DNA from: Collinsella sp.
GTDB lineage: Bacteria > Actinomycetota > Coriobacteriia > Coriobacteriales > Coriobacteriaceae
Length of the DNA: 64,000 bases
Direction: 5' to 3'
Assembly (NCBI GenBank): GCA_019414445.1
Contig: DXMA01000012.1
Coordinates: forward strand, 9,448 to 73,447
This document shows positions 33,152 through 42,728 of the stretch, in pieces. The stretch's first letter is position 1. The number at the start of each line of letters is the position of its first letter. The translations under genes were made by a program, and so were the position numbers. The notes under the pieces are model-generated. The model did not search any database, was not told where the DNA came from, and saw only the letters and a list, made by a program, of their open reading frames with translations.

Positions 33152-33187
33152 AAAAAGAACCCGCCACCGGGCGTGCCGGTGGCGGGT
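33152..33187 (-). terminator. Intrinsic terminator of purL
   Basis: On the minus strand ACCCGCCACCGG and CCGGTGGCGGGT (33159-33187) form a perfect stem with a short loop, followed by TTCTTTTTT. It ends the purL transcript just before the EamA gene. Confidence 0.9.
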
Positions 33188-33224
33188 GTTGTTACCCGAG
33201 GGGATTGTACCCGATGGGATAGCT

Positions 33225-36200
33225 TTAAGCGAAGTAGGCCACGCCGCTCTCAAAGATCGGCATGAACTTATCGCCGGGGACATGCTCGGGCACGTTGCGG
33301 TACAGGTTGTCGCCGCGGCGCTCGGCATGACCCATCTTGCCCAAGACGCGGCCGTCGGGGCTCGTGATGCCCTCGATGGCGAGTGCGGAGCCGTTGGGGT
33401 TGACGGAAAGGTCCATGCTCGGCTTGCCGTCCTCGCCCACGTACTGCGTGGCGACCTGGCCGTTGGCGATCAGCTGGGCGAGCACCTCGTCGTTGGCGAC
33501 AAAGCGGCCCTCGCCGTGGCTGATGGCGACGGTGTAGGGGTCGTCGAGGCTGCACTGCGACAGCCACGGGGACAGGTTGGACGAGATGCGGGTGCGCACC
33601 AGGCGGCTCTGATGGCGACCGATGGTGTTGAACGTCAGCGTGGGTGCATCCGGCGTGGCGTCGACGATGTCACCGTAGGGCACCAGGCCGAGCTTGATCA
33701 GGGCCTGGAAGCCGTTGCAGATGCCCAGCATCAGGCCGTCACGGGCCTTGAGCAGGTCGCGGACTGCCTCGGTGACCTCAGGAGCGCGGAAGAACGCCGT
33801 GATGAACTTGGCGGAGCCGTCGGGCTCGTCACCGCCCGAGAAGCCGCCGGGGATCATGACAATCTGGCTTGCACGGATGCGGCGGGCAAGCTCGTGGGTG
33901 CTCTCGGCGACGGCCTCGGGCGTGAGGTTGTTGATCACGAAGGTGTCGGCCTCGGCACCGGCTGCGCGGAAGGCACGGGCGCTATCGTACTCGCAGTTGT
34001 TGCCGGGGAACACGGGGATAACCACGCGCGGGCGGGCGATTTTGGCGCCGCCGTACACGTGGATGTCCTTGGCGCGGAAGTCGATGGTCTCGACCTCGGG
34101 GGTCTCGCCGGCGCTGCGGTAGGCGAAGACGCCCTCGATGCCGCTCTCCCAGGCCTCCTGGAGCTCGGAGAGCTCGATGACCTCGGAGCCGGTGTCGATG
34201 ACATAGCCCTCGACGGTGGTACCCAGGGGCTCCACGACAACGCCGTCGGCGACCTCGGGCAGCTCGGCGTCCTCGGCGAGCTCGACGATAAAGCTGCCGT
34301 AGAGCGGGGTGAAGAGGCTCTCCACGTCCACGTCCTCGGCAAGTTCGATGCCAATCTGGTTGCCGACACACATCTTAAAGAGGCTCTCGGCGCCGCAGCC
34401 GTAGCCGGGCGTAGAGACGGCCAGGGCGTCACCGGTGGCGGTGAGCGCCTCGACGGCGTCAAACGCGGCGAGCAGCTGCTGGGCGTCGGGGCGGTAGTCC
34501 TCGCCATAGGTGGCGGGGGTGATGCGGACGACGCGGTGCGTGAGGCCCTTGAACTCGGGCGAGACGGCGCGGGCCGCCTTGCCCACGGCGACAGCGAAGC
34601 TGATCAGGGTCGGAGGAACGTTGAGCTCGCCGGCTTCGTCCTCAAAAGAGCCGCTCATGGAGTCCTTGCCGCCGATGGCGCCGGCACCCAGGTCGACCTG
34701 GGCCATAAGGGCGCCCAGGACGGCTGCCATGGGCTTGCCCCAACGCTCGGCCTCGGTACGCAGGCGCTCGAAGTACTCCTGGAAGGAGAGGTAGGCGCGC
34801 TTGTGCTCAAAGCCGGCGGCCACGAGCTTGGCGATGGACTCGACCACGGATAGGTAGGCGCCGGCAAACTGGTCGGCCTCCATCAGGTAGGGGTTGAAGC
34901 CCCATGCCATGGCGCTTGCCGTGGTGGTCTCGCCGTCCACGGGGAACTTGGCGACCATGGCAGAGCTCGGAGTGAGCTGCGTCTTGCCGCCAAAGGGCAT
35001 GAGCACGGTCGCGGCACCGATGGTGGAGTCGAAGCGCTCGGAAAGGCCCTTGTTGGAGGCGACGTTGAGGTCAGTGACAAGCGAGGTCATGCGCTCGGCA
35101 AGCGTGGCGCCGGCCCAGCTGGGCTGCCACACGCTGCGGGCACAGACGTGGGCGACCTGGTGCTTGGGCGCGCCGTTGGAGTTGAGGAACTCACGGGACA
35201 GGTCGACGATGGCGACACCGTTCCAGGCCATGCGCATGCGCGGCTCGGCGGTAACCTCGGCGATAACGGTCGCCTCGAGGTTCTCCTCGGCGGCGTAGCC
35301 CATGAACTCCTCGACGTCACCGTCGGCGACGGCGCAGGCCATGCGCTCCTGGGACTCGGAAATGGCGAGCTCGGTGCCGTCCAGGCCGTCGTACTTCTTG
35401 GTCACGGTGTCCAGGCCGACATACAGGCCGTCGGCAAGCTCGCCCACGGCGACCGAGACGCCGCCGGCGCCAAAGTCGTTGCAGCGCTTGATCAGGCGGC
35501 AGGCGTCGCCGCGGCGGAACAGACGCTGCAGCTTGCGCTCGACCGGGGCGTTGCCCTTCTGGACCTCGGCACCCGAGGTCTCGATGGACTCGGTGTTCTG
35601 GGTCTTGGAGGAGCCAGTGGCGCCGCCGATGCCGTCACGGCCGGTGCGGCCACCCAAAAGGATGATCTTGTCGGTGGGGGCGGGGCACTCGCGACGCACG
35701 TGGTTTGCCGGGGTAGCGCCCACGACGGCGCCGACCTCCATGCGCTTGGCCACGTAGCCGGGGTGATAGAGCTCGTTGACCTGACCGGTGGCAAGGCCGA
35801 TCTGGTTGCCGTAGCTGGAGTAGCCGGCGGCGGCGGTGGTCACGAGCTTGCGCTGCGGAAGCTTGCCCTCGAGCGTCTCGGAGACGGGGACCGTGGGGTC
35901 GCCGGCGCCGGTGACGCGCATGGCCTGATAGACATAGCTGCGGCCCGAGAGCGGGTCGCGGATAGCGCCGCCCACGCAGGTGGCGGCACCGCCGAAGGGC
36001 TCGATCTCGGTCGGGTGGTTGTGGGTCTCGTTCTTAAAGAGGAACAGCCAGTCCTGGTCCTCGCCATCGACATCGACCTTCACCTTGACGGTGCAGGCGT
36101 TGATCTCCTCGGACTCATCGACATCAGTCATGACGCCGGTCTTCTTAAGGTACTTGGCGCCGATGGTGCCCATGTCCATGAGGCAGACGGGCTTGGCGTC

Positions 36201-36971
36201 GCGACCGAGCTCGTGGCGCATCTCCATGTAGCGGTCGAAGGCCTGCTGCACCACGGCGTCGTCGATCGTCACGTCATCCAGGACGGTGCCGAAGGTGGTG
36301 TGGCGGCAATGGTCGGACCAGTACGTGTCGATCACGCGGATCTCGGTGATGGTGGGGTCGCGATTCTCATCGCGGAAGTACTGCTGGCAGAAGGCGATGT
36401 CCGCCTCGTCCATGGCAAGACCGCGCTCGGAAATAAAGGCGGCAAGGCCGGCCTCATCGAGCTCGCGGAAGCCGTCGAGCACTTCGACGGGCTGAGGCTC
36501 GGGGGTCTCCATGTACAGCGTCTCGGGCAGGTCGAGCGAGGCGATGCGCGCCTCGACGGGGTTCACCACGTAGTGCTTGATGGCCTCGATGGCGGCTTCG
36601 TCCAGGGCGCCCGAGATCATATAGACCTTGGCGGAGCGCACGGCGGGGCGCCCGCCCTGGCTGATGAGCTGCACGCACTCGCTGGCGGAGTCGGCACGCT
36701 GGTCAAACTGGCCAGGCAGGAATTCGACGGCAAAGACGGCGCCGTCGCTTGCGGGGAGCTCGTCGTAGGTCACATCGACCTGGGGCTCGCTAAAGACGGT
36801 CGGCACGCAGGAGCGGAAAAGCTCCTCGTCGATGCCCTCGACGTCGTAGCGGTTGATGATCCTCAGGGCCTCGATGCCCTTGATGCCGAGAATCTCGGTC
36901 AGCTCGCCCTTGAGCTGCTGAGCCTCGACGTCGAACCCGGGTTTCTTCTCCACGTAGATACGAGAGACCAT
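33225..36971 (-). CDS. purL: Phosphoribosylformylglycinamidine synthase
   Basis: This 1248-residue large-type PurL starts at ATG 36971 behind AGGAAGGCAGG. It catalyses the fourth step of purine synthesis, FGAR plus glutamine plus ATP to FGAM. Order: an N-terminal PurS-like domain, a linker, two AIRS-type synthase halves (SDHCRHTTF and NETHNHPTEIEPFGGAATC in the first; GGKDSMSGSFE in the second), and a C-terminal glutaminase (VFPGNNCEYDSARA, MLGICNGFQALIKLG, HGEGRF). The fused glutaminase means no separate PurQ is needed. No other pur gene is in the window, so it stands outside a pur operon. Confidence 0.95.
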   Translation of the reverse strand: MVSRIYVEKKPGFDVEAQQLKGELTEILGIKGIEALRIINRYDVEGIDEELFRSCVPTVFSEPQVDVTYDELPASDGAVFAVEFLPGQFDQRADSASECVQLISQGGRPAVRSAKVYMISGALDEAAIEAIKHYVVNPVEARIASLDLPETLYMETPEPQPVEVLDGFRELDEAGLAAFISERGLAMDEADIAFCQQYFRDENRDPTITEIRVIDTYWSDHCRHTTFGTVLDDVTIDDAVVQQAFDRYMEMRHELGRDAKPVCLMDMGTIGAKYLKKTGVMTDVDESEEINACTVKVKVDVDGEDQDWLFLFKNETHNHPTEIEPFGGAATCVGGAIRDPLSGRSYVYQAMRVTGAGDPTVPVSETLEGKLPQRKLVTTAAAGYSSYGNQIGLATGQVNELYHPGYVAKRMEVGAVVGATPANHVRRECPAPTDKIILLGGRTGRDGIGGATGSSKTQNTESIETSGAEVQKGNAPVERKLQRLFRRGDACRLIKRCNDFGAGGVSVAVGELADGLYVGLDTVTKKYDGLDGTELAISESQERMACAVADGDVEEFMGYAAEENLEATVIAEVTAEPRMRMAWNGVAIVDLSREFLNSNGAPKHQVAHVCARSVWQPSWAGATLAERMTSLVTDLNVASNKGLSERFDSTIGAATVLMPFGGKTQLTPSSAMVAKFPVDGETTTASAMAWGFNPYLMEADQFAGAYLSVVESIAKLVAAGFEHKRAYLSFQEYFERLRTEAERWGKPMAAVLGALMAQVDLGAGAIGGKDSMSGSFEDEAGELNVPPTLISFAVAVGKAARAVSPEFKGLTHRVVRITPATYGEDYRPDAQQLLAAFDAVEALTATGDALAVSTPGYGCGAESLFKMCVGNQIGIELAEDVDVESLFTPLYGSFIVELAEDAELPEVADGVVVEPLGTTVEGYVIDTGSEVIELSELQEAWESGIEGVFAYRSAGETPEVETIDFRAKDIHVYGGAKIARPRVVIPVFPGNNCEYDSARAFRAAGAEADTFVINNLTPEAVAESTHELARRIRASQIVMIPGGFSGGDEPDGSAKFITAFFRAPEVTEAVRDLLKARDGLMLGICNGFQALIKLGLVPYGDIVDATPDAPTLTFNTIGRHQSRLVRTRISSNLSPWLSQCSLDDPYTVAISHGEGRFVANDEVLAQLIANGQVATQYVGEDGKPSMDLSVNPNGSALAIEGITSPDGRVLGKMGHAERRGDNLYRNVPEHVPGDKFMPIFESGVAYFA

Positions 36972-37155
36972 TGGTTCCTGCCTTCCTGATCGGTTGGGCG
37001 TACGGTACGGTATGCGGCAGCGGTCGGTTTGCGGGGCCTGCCCTGCGGTCGCCTTGAGCCACATGTTTGTAAACCTCACTATGATACGACAGCTCGCGGC
37101 GCGTAGAGGACGGCGAGGGTGCTACAGTGAAGCGCAAACAAGAGAAAGGCATCAC

Positions 37156-38718
37156 ATGGCATTCGTTTCGCTCGCCATCATCGCACTCGTGGCCTTTGCA
37201 AGCCCCTTCATCGCTTCGGCGATTCCTGGAAAACCCGTTCCCGAAACGGTCTTTTTGCTCGTGTTCGGCGCGGTGTTGGGACCTCATATGCTTGGCGTCA
37301 TCCATGTGGATGCCGAGGTCTCGCTTGTGTCAGAGCTCGGTCTGGCATTTTTGTTCCTGCTTGCCGGCTTTGAGATCGACCCAAAGAACATCACGGGCGT
37401 CGAGGGGCGCTACGGTATGGCCACGTGGGTTGTCACATTTTGTATCGCCTGGCTTGCCGTGCGCTTTACCCCGTGGTTCTCGGTCAGCCATTTCGACGGT
37501 ATCGCCGTGACGCTCGCCTTGACCTCGACGGCGCTTGGAGCGCTCATGCCCATCTTGCGCGAGCGGTTGCTTGCCGGAACGCGCGTCGGTGATTCGATTC
37601 TCGCCTATGGTACGTGGGGCGAGCTCGGCCCCGTGCTCGCCATGTCGGTACTGCTGTCTGCCCGCACGGGTATCGAGACGCTGCTGATCTTGGGCCTGTT
37701 CGCCGTGGTGTGCGTGCTGCTTGCCGTGGTCCCCAGCCGCTCCAAACGCGTCGGCAGCCGCTTCTTTGCGTTTGTCGAGGAGCGCGCCGATACCACGTCG
37801 CAGACCTTCGTGCGCCTGACGGTGCTTATTTTGGTCACGCTCGTGGCGTTCTCGGCCATCTTTAGCCTCGATATCGTGTTGGGCGCTTTTGCCGCCGGCT
37901 TCGTCCTGCGCTATATCATCCCCGAGGGCAACCATACGCTTGAGACCAAGCTCGACGGCCTGGCCTACGGCTTTTTGATCCCGGTGTTCTTTACCGTGTC
38001 GGGCGCAAAGATCGATCTGACGGCCGTGGTGTCGCGCCCCGGGCTGCTCGTGGGCTTTATCGTGGCGTTGTTGATTATTCGTGCCGTACCCATTCTTATT
38101 TCTATGAGCATTTGTCCTGCGACGCGCGATGTGTCGGCGTATGGTCGCATTACCGTGGCCCTGTACTGCACCACGGCGCTGCCGATCATCGTTGCCGTGA
38201 CGAGCGTGGCCGTCAACGCGGGCGCGCTGTCGCAAGATATTGCGTCGGTCATGGTTGCCGCCGGTGCCATCACGGTGTTCTTGATGCCGCTGCTCGCGCA
38301 GCTCTTCTACCGCGTGGTCGATGCCGCGCCGGTCGCCGCCGTGGCAGAGGTTGCCGAGCATCCTGCCGAGGCACTCGATATCCTGCGTGCCCATCACGAT
38401 TTGGCGAGTCTGCTCGCACGAGAGCACGAGCTGCTGACCTCGCATGGCCATGGTCGCGTATTCGAGGGCCTGCCTACGCTCGATACGATTGCCGAGCGTC
38501 TTTCCGCCGAGGCGGCGAGCGGCCACATCGATGCCCGCATCGTGGACGCGGCGCATCTTCTTGCCGATAAGACCTATGGCGACGAGATAGATCCGTCCGA
38601 GCTCACCCCGCGTGAGCGTCGCCGCCTAGAGCGCGCCAAGCTCGCTGTGCGCGAATACCGCCGCCGCATGCTGGAGCTCTATGCGCGCGAAGAAGCCGAA
38701 GACGACGACGGTAAGTAG
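37156..38718 (+). CDS. Cation:proton antiporter (CPA2/KefB type)
   Basis: This 520-residue protein starts at ATG 37156 behind AGAAAGGC. Twelve or so membrane segments cover residues 1-390: LVFGAVLGPHMLGV, ELGLAFLFLLAGFEIDPKNI and ALTSTALGALMPILRE are typical of the Na+/H+ exchanger domain. About 120 hydrophilic residues follow, largely helical and charged, ending in EEAEDDDGK. They hold no recognisable RCK/TrkA-N nucleotide-binding motif, so this is not a standard KefB/KefC regulatory tail. The 3' flank carries the alternating repeat array and then an intrinsic terminator. Confidence 0.87.
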   Translation: MAFVSLAIIALVAFASPFIASAIPGKPVPETVFLLVFGAVLGPHMLGVIHVDAEVSLVSELGLAFLFLLAGFEIDPKNITGVEGRYGMATWVVTFCIAWLAVRFTPWFSVSHFDGIAVTLALTSTALGALMPILRERLLAGTRVGDSILAYGTWGELGPVLAMSVLLSARTGIETLLILGLFAVVCVLLAVVPSRSKRVGSRFFAFVEERADTTSQTFVRLTVLILVTLVAFSAIFSLDIVLGAFAAGFVLRYIIPEGNHTLETKLDGLAYGFLIPVFFTVSGAKIDLTAVVSRPGLLVGFIVALLIIRAVPILISMSICPATRDVSAYGRITVALYCTTALPIIVAVTSVAVNAGALSQDIASVMVAAGAITVFLMPLLAQLFYRVVDAAPVAAVAEVAEHPAEALDILRAHHDLASLLAREHELLTSHGHGRVFEGLPTLDTIAERLSAEAASGHIDARIVDAAHLLADKTYGDEIDPSELTPRERRRLERAKLAVREYRRRMLELYAREEAEDDDGK

Positions 38719-38732
38719 TCGATACTTTCTCG

Positions 38733-38904
38733 GGGAAGCCGCGTCCCGCTTTGAAGGCTCGGAACGGGATGTGGTTTCCGAAACGGGGGCCGTTGGGAAG
38801 CTGTGTCCCGGAATGGGCGCTCAGAGTGGGATGCAGTTTCCGCAAGGAAGTCCTGGGGGAAACCGTGCCCCGTTCTGATCCGAAATACTGGGACATAGTT
38901 TCCC
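38733..38904. repeat. Six 16-bp units in alternating orientation, 30-32 bp pitch
   Basis: Units start at 38733, 38765, 38795, 38827, 38857 and 38889. Odd units read GGGAAGCCGCGTCCCG or close variants; even units are the inverted form, for example TGGGATGCAGTTTCCG. Spacers are 16, 14, 16, 14 and 16 bases. Adjacent units pair into three tandem hairpins. In the first two, every difference between the arms apart from the terminal pair gives G-U in plus-strand RNA, so structure is kept there. The third has two C-A mismatches. The array lies in the 3' flank of the antiporter gene, ahead of its terminator. Confidence 0.88.
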
Positions 38905-38920
38905 TTTCATAACAGGAGAA

Positions 38921-38960
38921 GGCGCGCTGTCTGCAGTTGATTCAGACGGCGCGCCTTTTT
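38921..38960 (+). terminator. Intrinsic terminator after the repeat array
   Basis: GGCGCGCTGTCTG (38921-38933) pairs fully, with one G-U, to CAGACGGCGCGCC (38943-38955), and TTTTT follows. Confidence 0.92.
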
Positions 38961-39002
38961 GGTTGAGCTATGTTGAAGCTTGAAGCCAAAGCTTGTGGCT
39001 CC

Positions 39003-39752
39003 TTAGGAGCGGGCGGCTCCGTCGACGGGGAGCACGGCGCCCGTGACATAGGAGGACATGTCGCTCGCCAGGAAAACAAAGGCGTTGGCGACATCCTCGG
39101 GCTCGCCCATGCGACCCAGCGGAATGGTGGCGATGATGGGCTTGATGACCTCTTCGGGCAGGTTGGCGACCATGTCGGTCTTAGTCACGCCGGGGGCGAC
39201 GGCGTTGACGCGGATGCCCATGGGGGCGAGCTCGCGCGAGAGCGACTGGACCATACCGTTGACGGCAAACTTGGACGTGGGGTAACCGACGCCGGAGGGC
39301 TGGCCGTACTTGGCGACCATCGAGCTTGTGGTAGTGATGGTGCCGCCGTGGCCGGCCTCGGTCATGATCTTGGCGGCAGCCTGGTGGCCATTAAAGACGG
39401 CGACGACGTTAAGGTCCATGACCTTTGCGAACTCCTCGGCCGTGTAGTTAAGGAGCGGCGAGCGCTGGGAGATGCCGGCATTGTTGACGACCGTGTCCAA
39501 GCCGCCCATGTTAGCGGCAGCCTGGGTAAAGGCCTCGGTCACGGCTTCGAGCGAGGTGAGATCGCAGGAGCGACCCCAGACCTTGGCGTCGGGATAGGCG
39601 GCTGTCAGCTTCTCAACGGCCGTGTCGGCAGTCTCCTGGCGCGAGCCAAAGACGGTGACGGCAGCGCCTTCCTCGATAAAACGGCAGGCGATGGCATAGC
39701 CGATACCGCGTGTGCCTCCGGTGATGATTGCTTTCTTGCCCTCGAGCAACAT
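39003..39752 (-). CDS. Short-chain dehydrogenase/reductase
   Basis: This 249-residue classical SDR from ATG 39752 (AGAGGAAGC upstream) has the nucleotide motif TGGTRGIG (residues 12-19), NNAG (about 88-91), the catalytic Ser in TTTSSMVAKY, and YPTSK as the YxxxK pair (about 152-156). GSRQETADTAV after the second strand, with Ser-Arg, suggests NADPH preference. The C-terminal YVTGAVLPVDGA is typical. It resembles FabG and many other SDRs; neither substrate nor pathway can be named, and no fatty-acid gene is adjacent. Confidence 0.88.
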   Translation of the reverse strand: MLLEGKKAIITGGTRGIGYAIACRFIEEGAAVTVFGSRQETADTAVEKLTAAYPDAKVWGRSCDLTSLEAVTEAFTQAAANMGGLDTVVNNAGISQRSPLLNYTAEEFAKVMDLNVVAVFNGHQAAAKIMTEAGHGGTITTTSSMVAKYGQPSGVGYPTSKFAVNGMVQSLSRELAPMGIRVNAVAPGVTKTDMVANLPEEVIKPIIATIPLGRMGEPEDVANAFVFLASDMSSYVTGAVLPVDGAARS

Positions 39753-39901
39753 GGTGCTTCCTCTCATCGCGGGCGGACATTCGCAGCACAGCGTAGCGGT
39801 AGTCGGAATCGGCCGCGTTTGCATATCGGTGAACGGTAGCCCGCGTTACCGATGAGCGGCTCGCGCAAATGTGCTTTGCCGTTGTGCTTAGGGCAGGTGA
39901 C

Positions 39902-39935
39902 AAAAGGGCTCCCATCCCACATCGGACGGGAGCCC
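39902..39935 (-). terminator. Intrinsic terminator of hom
   Basis: On the minus strand GGGCTCCCGTCC and GGATGGGAGCCC pair with one G-U (plus coordinates 39906-39917 and 39924-39935), followed by TTTTG. It lies 32 bases past the hom stop codon. Confidence 0.85.
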
Positions 39936-39966
39936 TCAAGGCGCGTATTGCTAGGCGAGCGTTGGG

Positions 39967-41310
39967 CTAGTTCGCCATGACGCCTTCGGTCCAAGCCTCA
40001 ACGTCCTCGATGCGCAGGACGTTGGCGACCTCGGCCACGCAGCCGACGCTGGCAAGCTCGGCGGCGGCAGCCTGGACGTCCTTCTCGAGCGCGCGGTGCG
40101 TCAGGAAGATGACCGAGCAGGCATCGCTGACGCCCGATTTGCCGTCCTCGACCTGGTTGATGAGCGAGATCGAGATGTTGTGCTTGGCAAAGATGTCGAC
40201 CGTCTCGGACAGGGCGCCCACGCGGTCGGCGACTTTCAGACGCACATAGTACTTGGTCTGGAGCTCGTCCATGGGCTTAAAGGTGAGGTTGTGGCCATAG
40301 GGCTCAATCTCGGGCAGCGGAGCCACGCCGCGGCTGATCTGCTCGGAGAGCGACAGGATATCGCCCACGACGGCGCTCGCGGTGGGGAAGGAGCCTGCGC
40401 CCGCGCCGTAGAACATGGTCTCGCCCACGGCGTCGCCTACCACGTAGACGGCGTTCATGGCGCCGTTGACCTTGGCGAGCATATGGTCTGCCGGGATGAG
40501 CGTGGGATGCACGCGAACGTCGACGCCGGCGTCGGTGTTGCGGGCGATGCCGAGCAGCTTGATGGTGTAGCCGAGCTCGCGGGCCTGGGCGATGTCCTCG
40601 GCGCCGATGGTGCGGATACCCTGCTGGTACACATCATCGGTGGTAACGCGGGTGCCAAAGCCGATGGAGGCGAGGATGGCCGTCTTGCTGGCGGCATCGA
40701 AGCCGTCGACGTCGGCGGACGGGTCGGCCTCGGCATAGCCCTTGGCCTGCGCGTCGGCAAGTACGTCGGCGTAATCGGCGCCCTCGGCGTCCATGCGGGA
40801 CAGGATATAGTTGGTGGTACCGTTGAGAATGCCGGCGATGGTCAGGATCTTGTTGCCCACCAGGTCGTGCTCGAGCGTGCTCACGATGGGGATGCCGCCG
40901 CCGCAGCTGGCCTCGCACTTAATCTGCACGCCGCACGCGCGCGCCTTCTCGGCGAGCGTCTCGACATGACGGCCCAGCAGGGCCTTGTTGGCAGAGACGA
41001 CGTGCTTGCCGTGCTCAAAGGCGGTGGTGAAGATCTCGGTCGCGGGGTGCTCGCCGCCAATCAGCTCGACGACGATGTCGACGGCGGGGTCGGTGACGAC
41101 GTCATGCCAGTCACTCGTAAAGGCCTCGTGCTCAATACCGGCTGACTCGGCCTGCTCCCAGGCAAGCGCGCAGGCGCGGGTCAGCTTAAGGTCGATGCCG
41201 TAGGCTGCCAGGTACTCATCGTGGTGGCTCTTGATCAGACGGGCCACGCCGCCGCCGACGGTTCCCAGACCGATCAGACCGACGTTCACGGTGCGCAGGG
41301 ATTCGCTCAT
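39967..41310 (-). CDS. hom: Homoserine dehydrogenase with ACT domain
   Basis: This 447-residue enzyme makes homoserine from aspartate semialdehyde, the branch to threonine and methionine. It has VGLIGLGTVGGGVARL as the nucleotide fold, VSANKALLGRH with the catalytic-region Lys, GILNGTTNYILSRM and GYAEADPSADVDGFDAASK as the substrate site, and a C-terminal ACT domain (about 355-430) that gives feedback control by an amino acid, probably threonine. It is monofunctional: no aspartokinase is fused. It is transcribed alone, away from the livK region. Confidence 0.94.
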   Translation of the reverse strand: MSESLRTVNVGLIGLGTVGGGVARLIKSHHDEYLAAYGIDLKLTRACALAWEQAESAGIEHEAFTSDWHDVVTDPAVDIVVELIGGEHPATEIFTTAFEHGKHVVSANKALLGRHVETLAEKARACGVQIKCEASCGGGIPIVSTLEHDLVGNKILTIAGILNGTTNYILSRMDAEGADYADVLADAQAKGYAEADPSADVDGFDAASKTAILASIGFGTRVTTDDVYQQGIRTIGAEDIAQARELGYTIKLLGIARNTDAGVDVRVHPTLIPADHMLAKVNGAMNAVYVVGDAVGETMFYGAGAGSFPTASAVVGDILSLSEQISRGVAPLPEIEPYGHNLTFKPMDELQTKYYVRLKVADRVGALSETVDIFAKHNISISLINQVEDGKSGVSDACSVIFLTHRALEKDVQAAAAELASVGCVAEVANVLRIEDVEAWTEGVMAN

Positions 41311-41561
41311 AGATAGCTCCTTCGTGCATCTTATGGATGGATTAACCGCTTAAAGGTTGAGTGCATTCTAGCGTGAACCGAGGGCGCGTGCTCGCCAGGC
41401 AACAGGAGTCGCACAAAACGGCACCCCCGAAACGCTGCGGAAACATTGGAAACATGCTCGCTACAAACGGAACTCCGTAACAAACTGTCAACGTTTGCGC
41501 CATAAGGTTTGCCCCGTACCGCAAGACGGCCGCACTGCGGCCAGCGAAAAAGGGGGACACC
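41311..41561. promoter_or_regulatory. Divergent region between hom and the first livK
   Basis: This 251-base gap holds GGAAACATTGGAAACATG at 41439-41456. The core GGAAACATT also occurs upstream of the second livK (42791). A perfect hairpin, GGCCGC-ACT-GCGGCC, occupies 41528-41542 just before the AAAGGGGGAC ribosome site and may affect translation or attenuation. I see no gene. Confidence 0.5.
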
Positions 41562-42728
41562 ATGTTCAACATCAACAGCACGCTCAGCCGAAGGAACTTT
41601 CTCGCCGGCGCCGCGGCGCTCGGCAGCACCGCGGCACTCGCTGGTTGTTCGTCGGGTGGCTCGGACGGCGGCTCCGCCGATGACGGCAAGACCTTCAAGA
41701 TTGGCGTTATCGGCCCTCTGACCGGCGCCGCGGCAACCTATGGCGTCTCGGCCGAGAAGGGCGCCAAGCTCGCCGCCAAGGATTTCTCGACCAATGACCT
41801 CAAGCTCTCGCTTAAGTCCGAGGACGATGTCGCCGACGGCGAGAAGGCCATCAACGCCTTCAATACGTTGTGCGACTGGGGCATGCAGGCGCTCGTCGGC
41901 CCCGTCACCACCGGTGCTGCCGTCGCCGTCTCGGGCGAGATTGCCGACGATATGCTCATGGTCACGCCTTCGGCCTCGTCGCTCGACGTGACCAAGGATA
42001 AGACAACGGTCTTTCAGGTTTGCTTCACCGATCCCACCATGGGTGCCAGCGCCGCGAAGTTCTTGGCCGAGAAGTATGCAGACGCCAAGATCGCCCTGTT
42101 CTACAACTCCGGCGATACGTATAGCTCGGGCGTTGCCGACGCTTTTGCCGAGCAGGCCAAGGCATCCAAGCTCGACATCGTCGATACCGAGACCTTTAAG
42201 GACGACTCTTCCACGAGCTTTACCAACCAGCTCACCAAGGCCAAGGAGGCCGGCGCCACGCTTATCTTTGCGCCGATCTACTACACGCCGGCGTCCGTCC
42301 TGCTCAAGAACGCCAAGGACATGGGCTACGACATGACCCTCATGGGCACCGACGGCATGGACGGTCTGCTCTCCGTTGAGGGCTTCGATACCTCTCTTGC
42401 CGAGGGCGTGCTGCTCATGACCCCGTTCTCTGCCGACGATGAGAAGAACGCCGACTTCGTCAAGGCCTATAAGGACGCCTACGACGAGACGCCCAACCAG
42501 TTCGCCGCCGATGCCTATGACTGCGTCCATGCGATTGTCGAGGCTATCGATAAGGCAGACATCGACATTACGGCCGACGGCGCCGACATTGCCGGCGACC
42601 TTGCCAAGGCCATGCGCAAGATCAAAATCGAGGGCCTGACGGGCGAGCTGACGTGGAACGACAAAGGGCAGGTTGAAAAGCCCGCTACGGCCTATGTGAT
42701 TCAGGACGGCAAGTACATCGCCGCCTAG
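41562..42728 (+). CDS. livK: Branched-chain amino acid binding lipoprotein, copy 1
   Basis: This 388-residue substrate-binding protein for an amino-acid ABC importer has an N-terminus that combines a Tat motif (SRRNFLAG) with a lipobox (LAGC, Cys at about 28), so it is likely exported folded and lipid-anchored. The type I binding fold contains KIGVIGPLTGAAATYG, GPVTTGAAVAVSG and PSASSLDVT, and ends with LTWNDKGQVEKPATAYVI. AGGGGGAC precedes the ATG. A close paralogue follows 271 bases downstream. The liv permease genes come after that, so both probably feed the same transporter. Confidence 0.9.
   Translation: MFNINSTLSRRNFLAGAAALGSTAALAGCSSGGSDGGSADDGKTFKIGVIGPLTGAAATYGVSAEKGAKLAAKDFSTNDLKLSLKSEDDVADGEKAINAFNTLCDWGMQALVGPVTTGAAVAVSGEIADDMLMVTPSASSLDVTKDKTTVFQVCFTDPTMGASAAKFLAEKYADAKIALFYNSGDTYSSGVADAFAEQAKASKLDIVDTETFKDDSSTSFTNQLTKAKEAGATLIFAPIYYTPASVLLKNAKDMGYDMTLMGTDGMDGLLSVEGFDTSLAEGVLLMTPFSADDEKNADFVKAYKDAYDETPNQFAADAYDCVHAIVEAIDKADIDITADGADIAGDLAKAMRKIKIEGLTGELTWNDKGQVEKPATAYVIQDGKYIAA

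Noticed and set aside
32157..34853. Long plus-strand open frame of 898 codons.
   Set aside because: It is antisense to purL and the EamA gene; its composition (Gly/Ala/Asp/His-rich) is the usual shadow of GC-rich genes, with no domain.
35148..36989. Plus-strand open frame of 613 codons.
   Set aside because: Shadow of purL; Gly/Val/Ala-rich composition without motifs.
38733..38904. The repeat array could be a short CRISPR array (16-bp repeats with 14-16-bp spacers).
   Set aside because: Orientation alternates, repeats and spacers are too short, the spacers themselves show weak similarity, and no cas gene is in the window.
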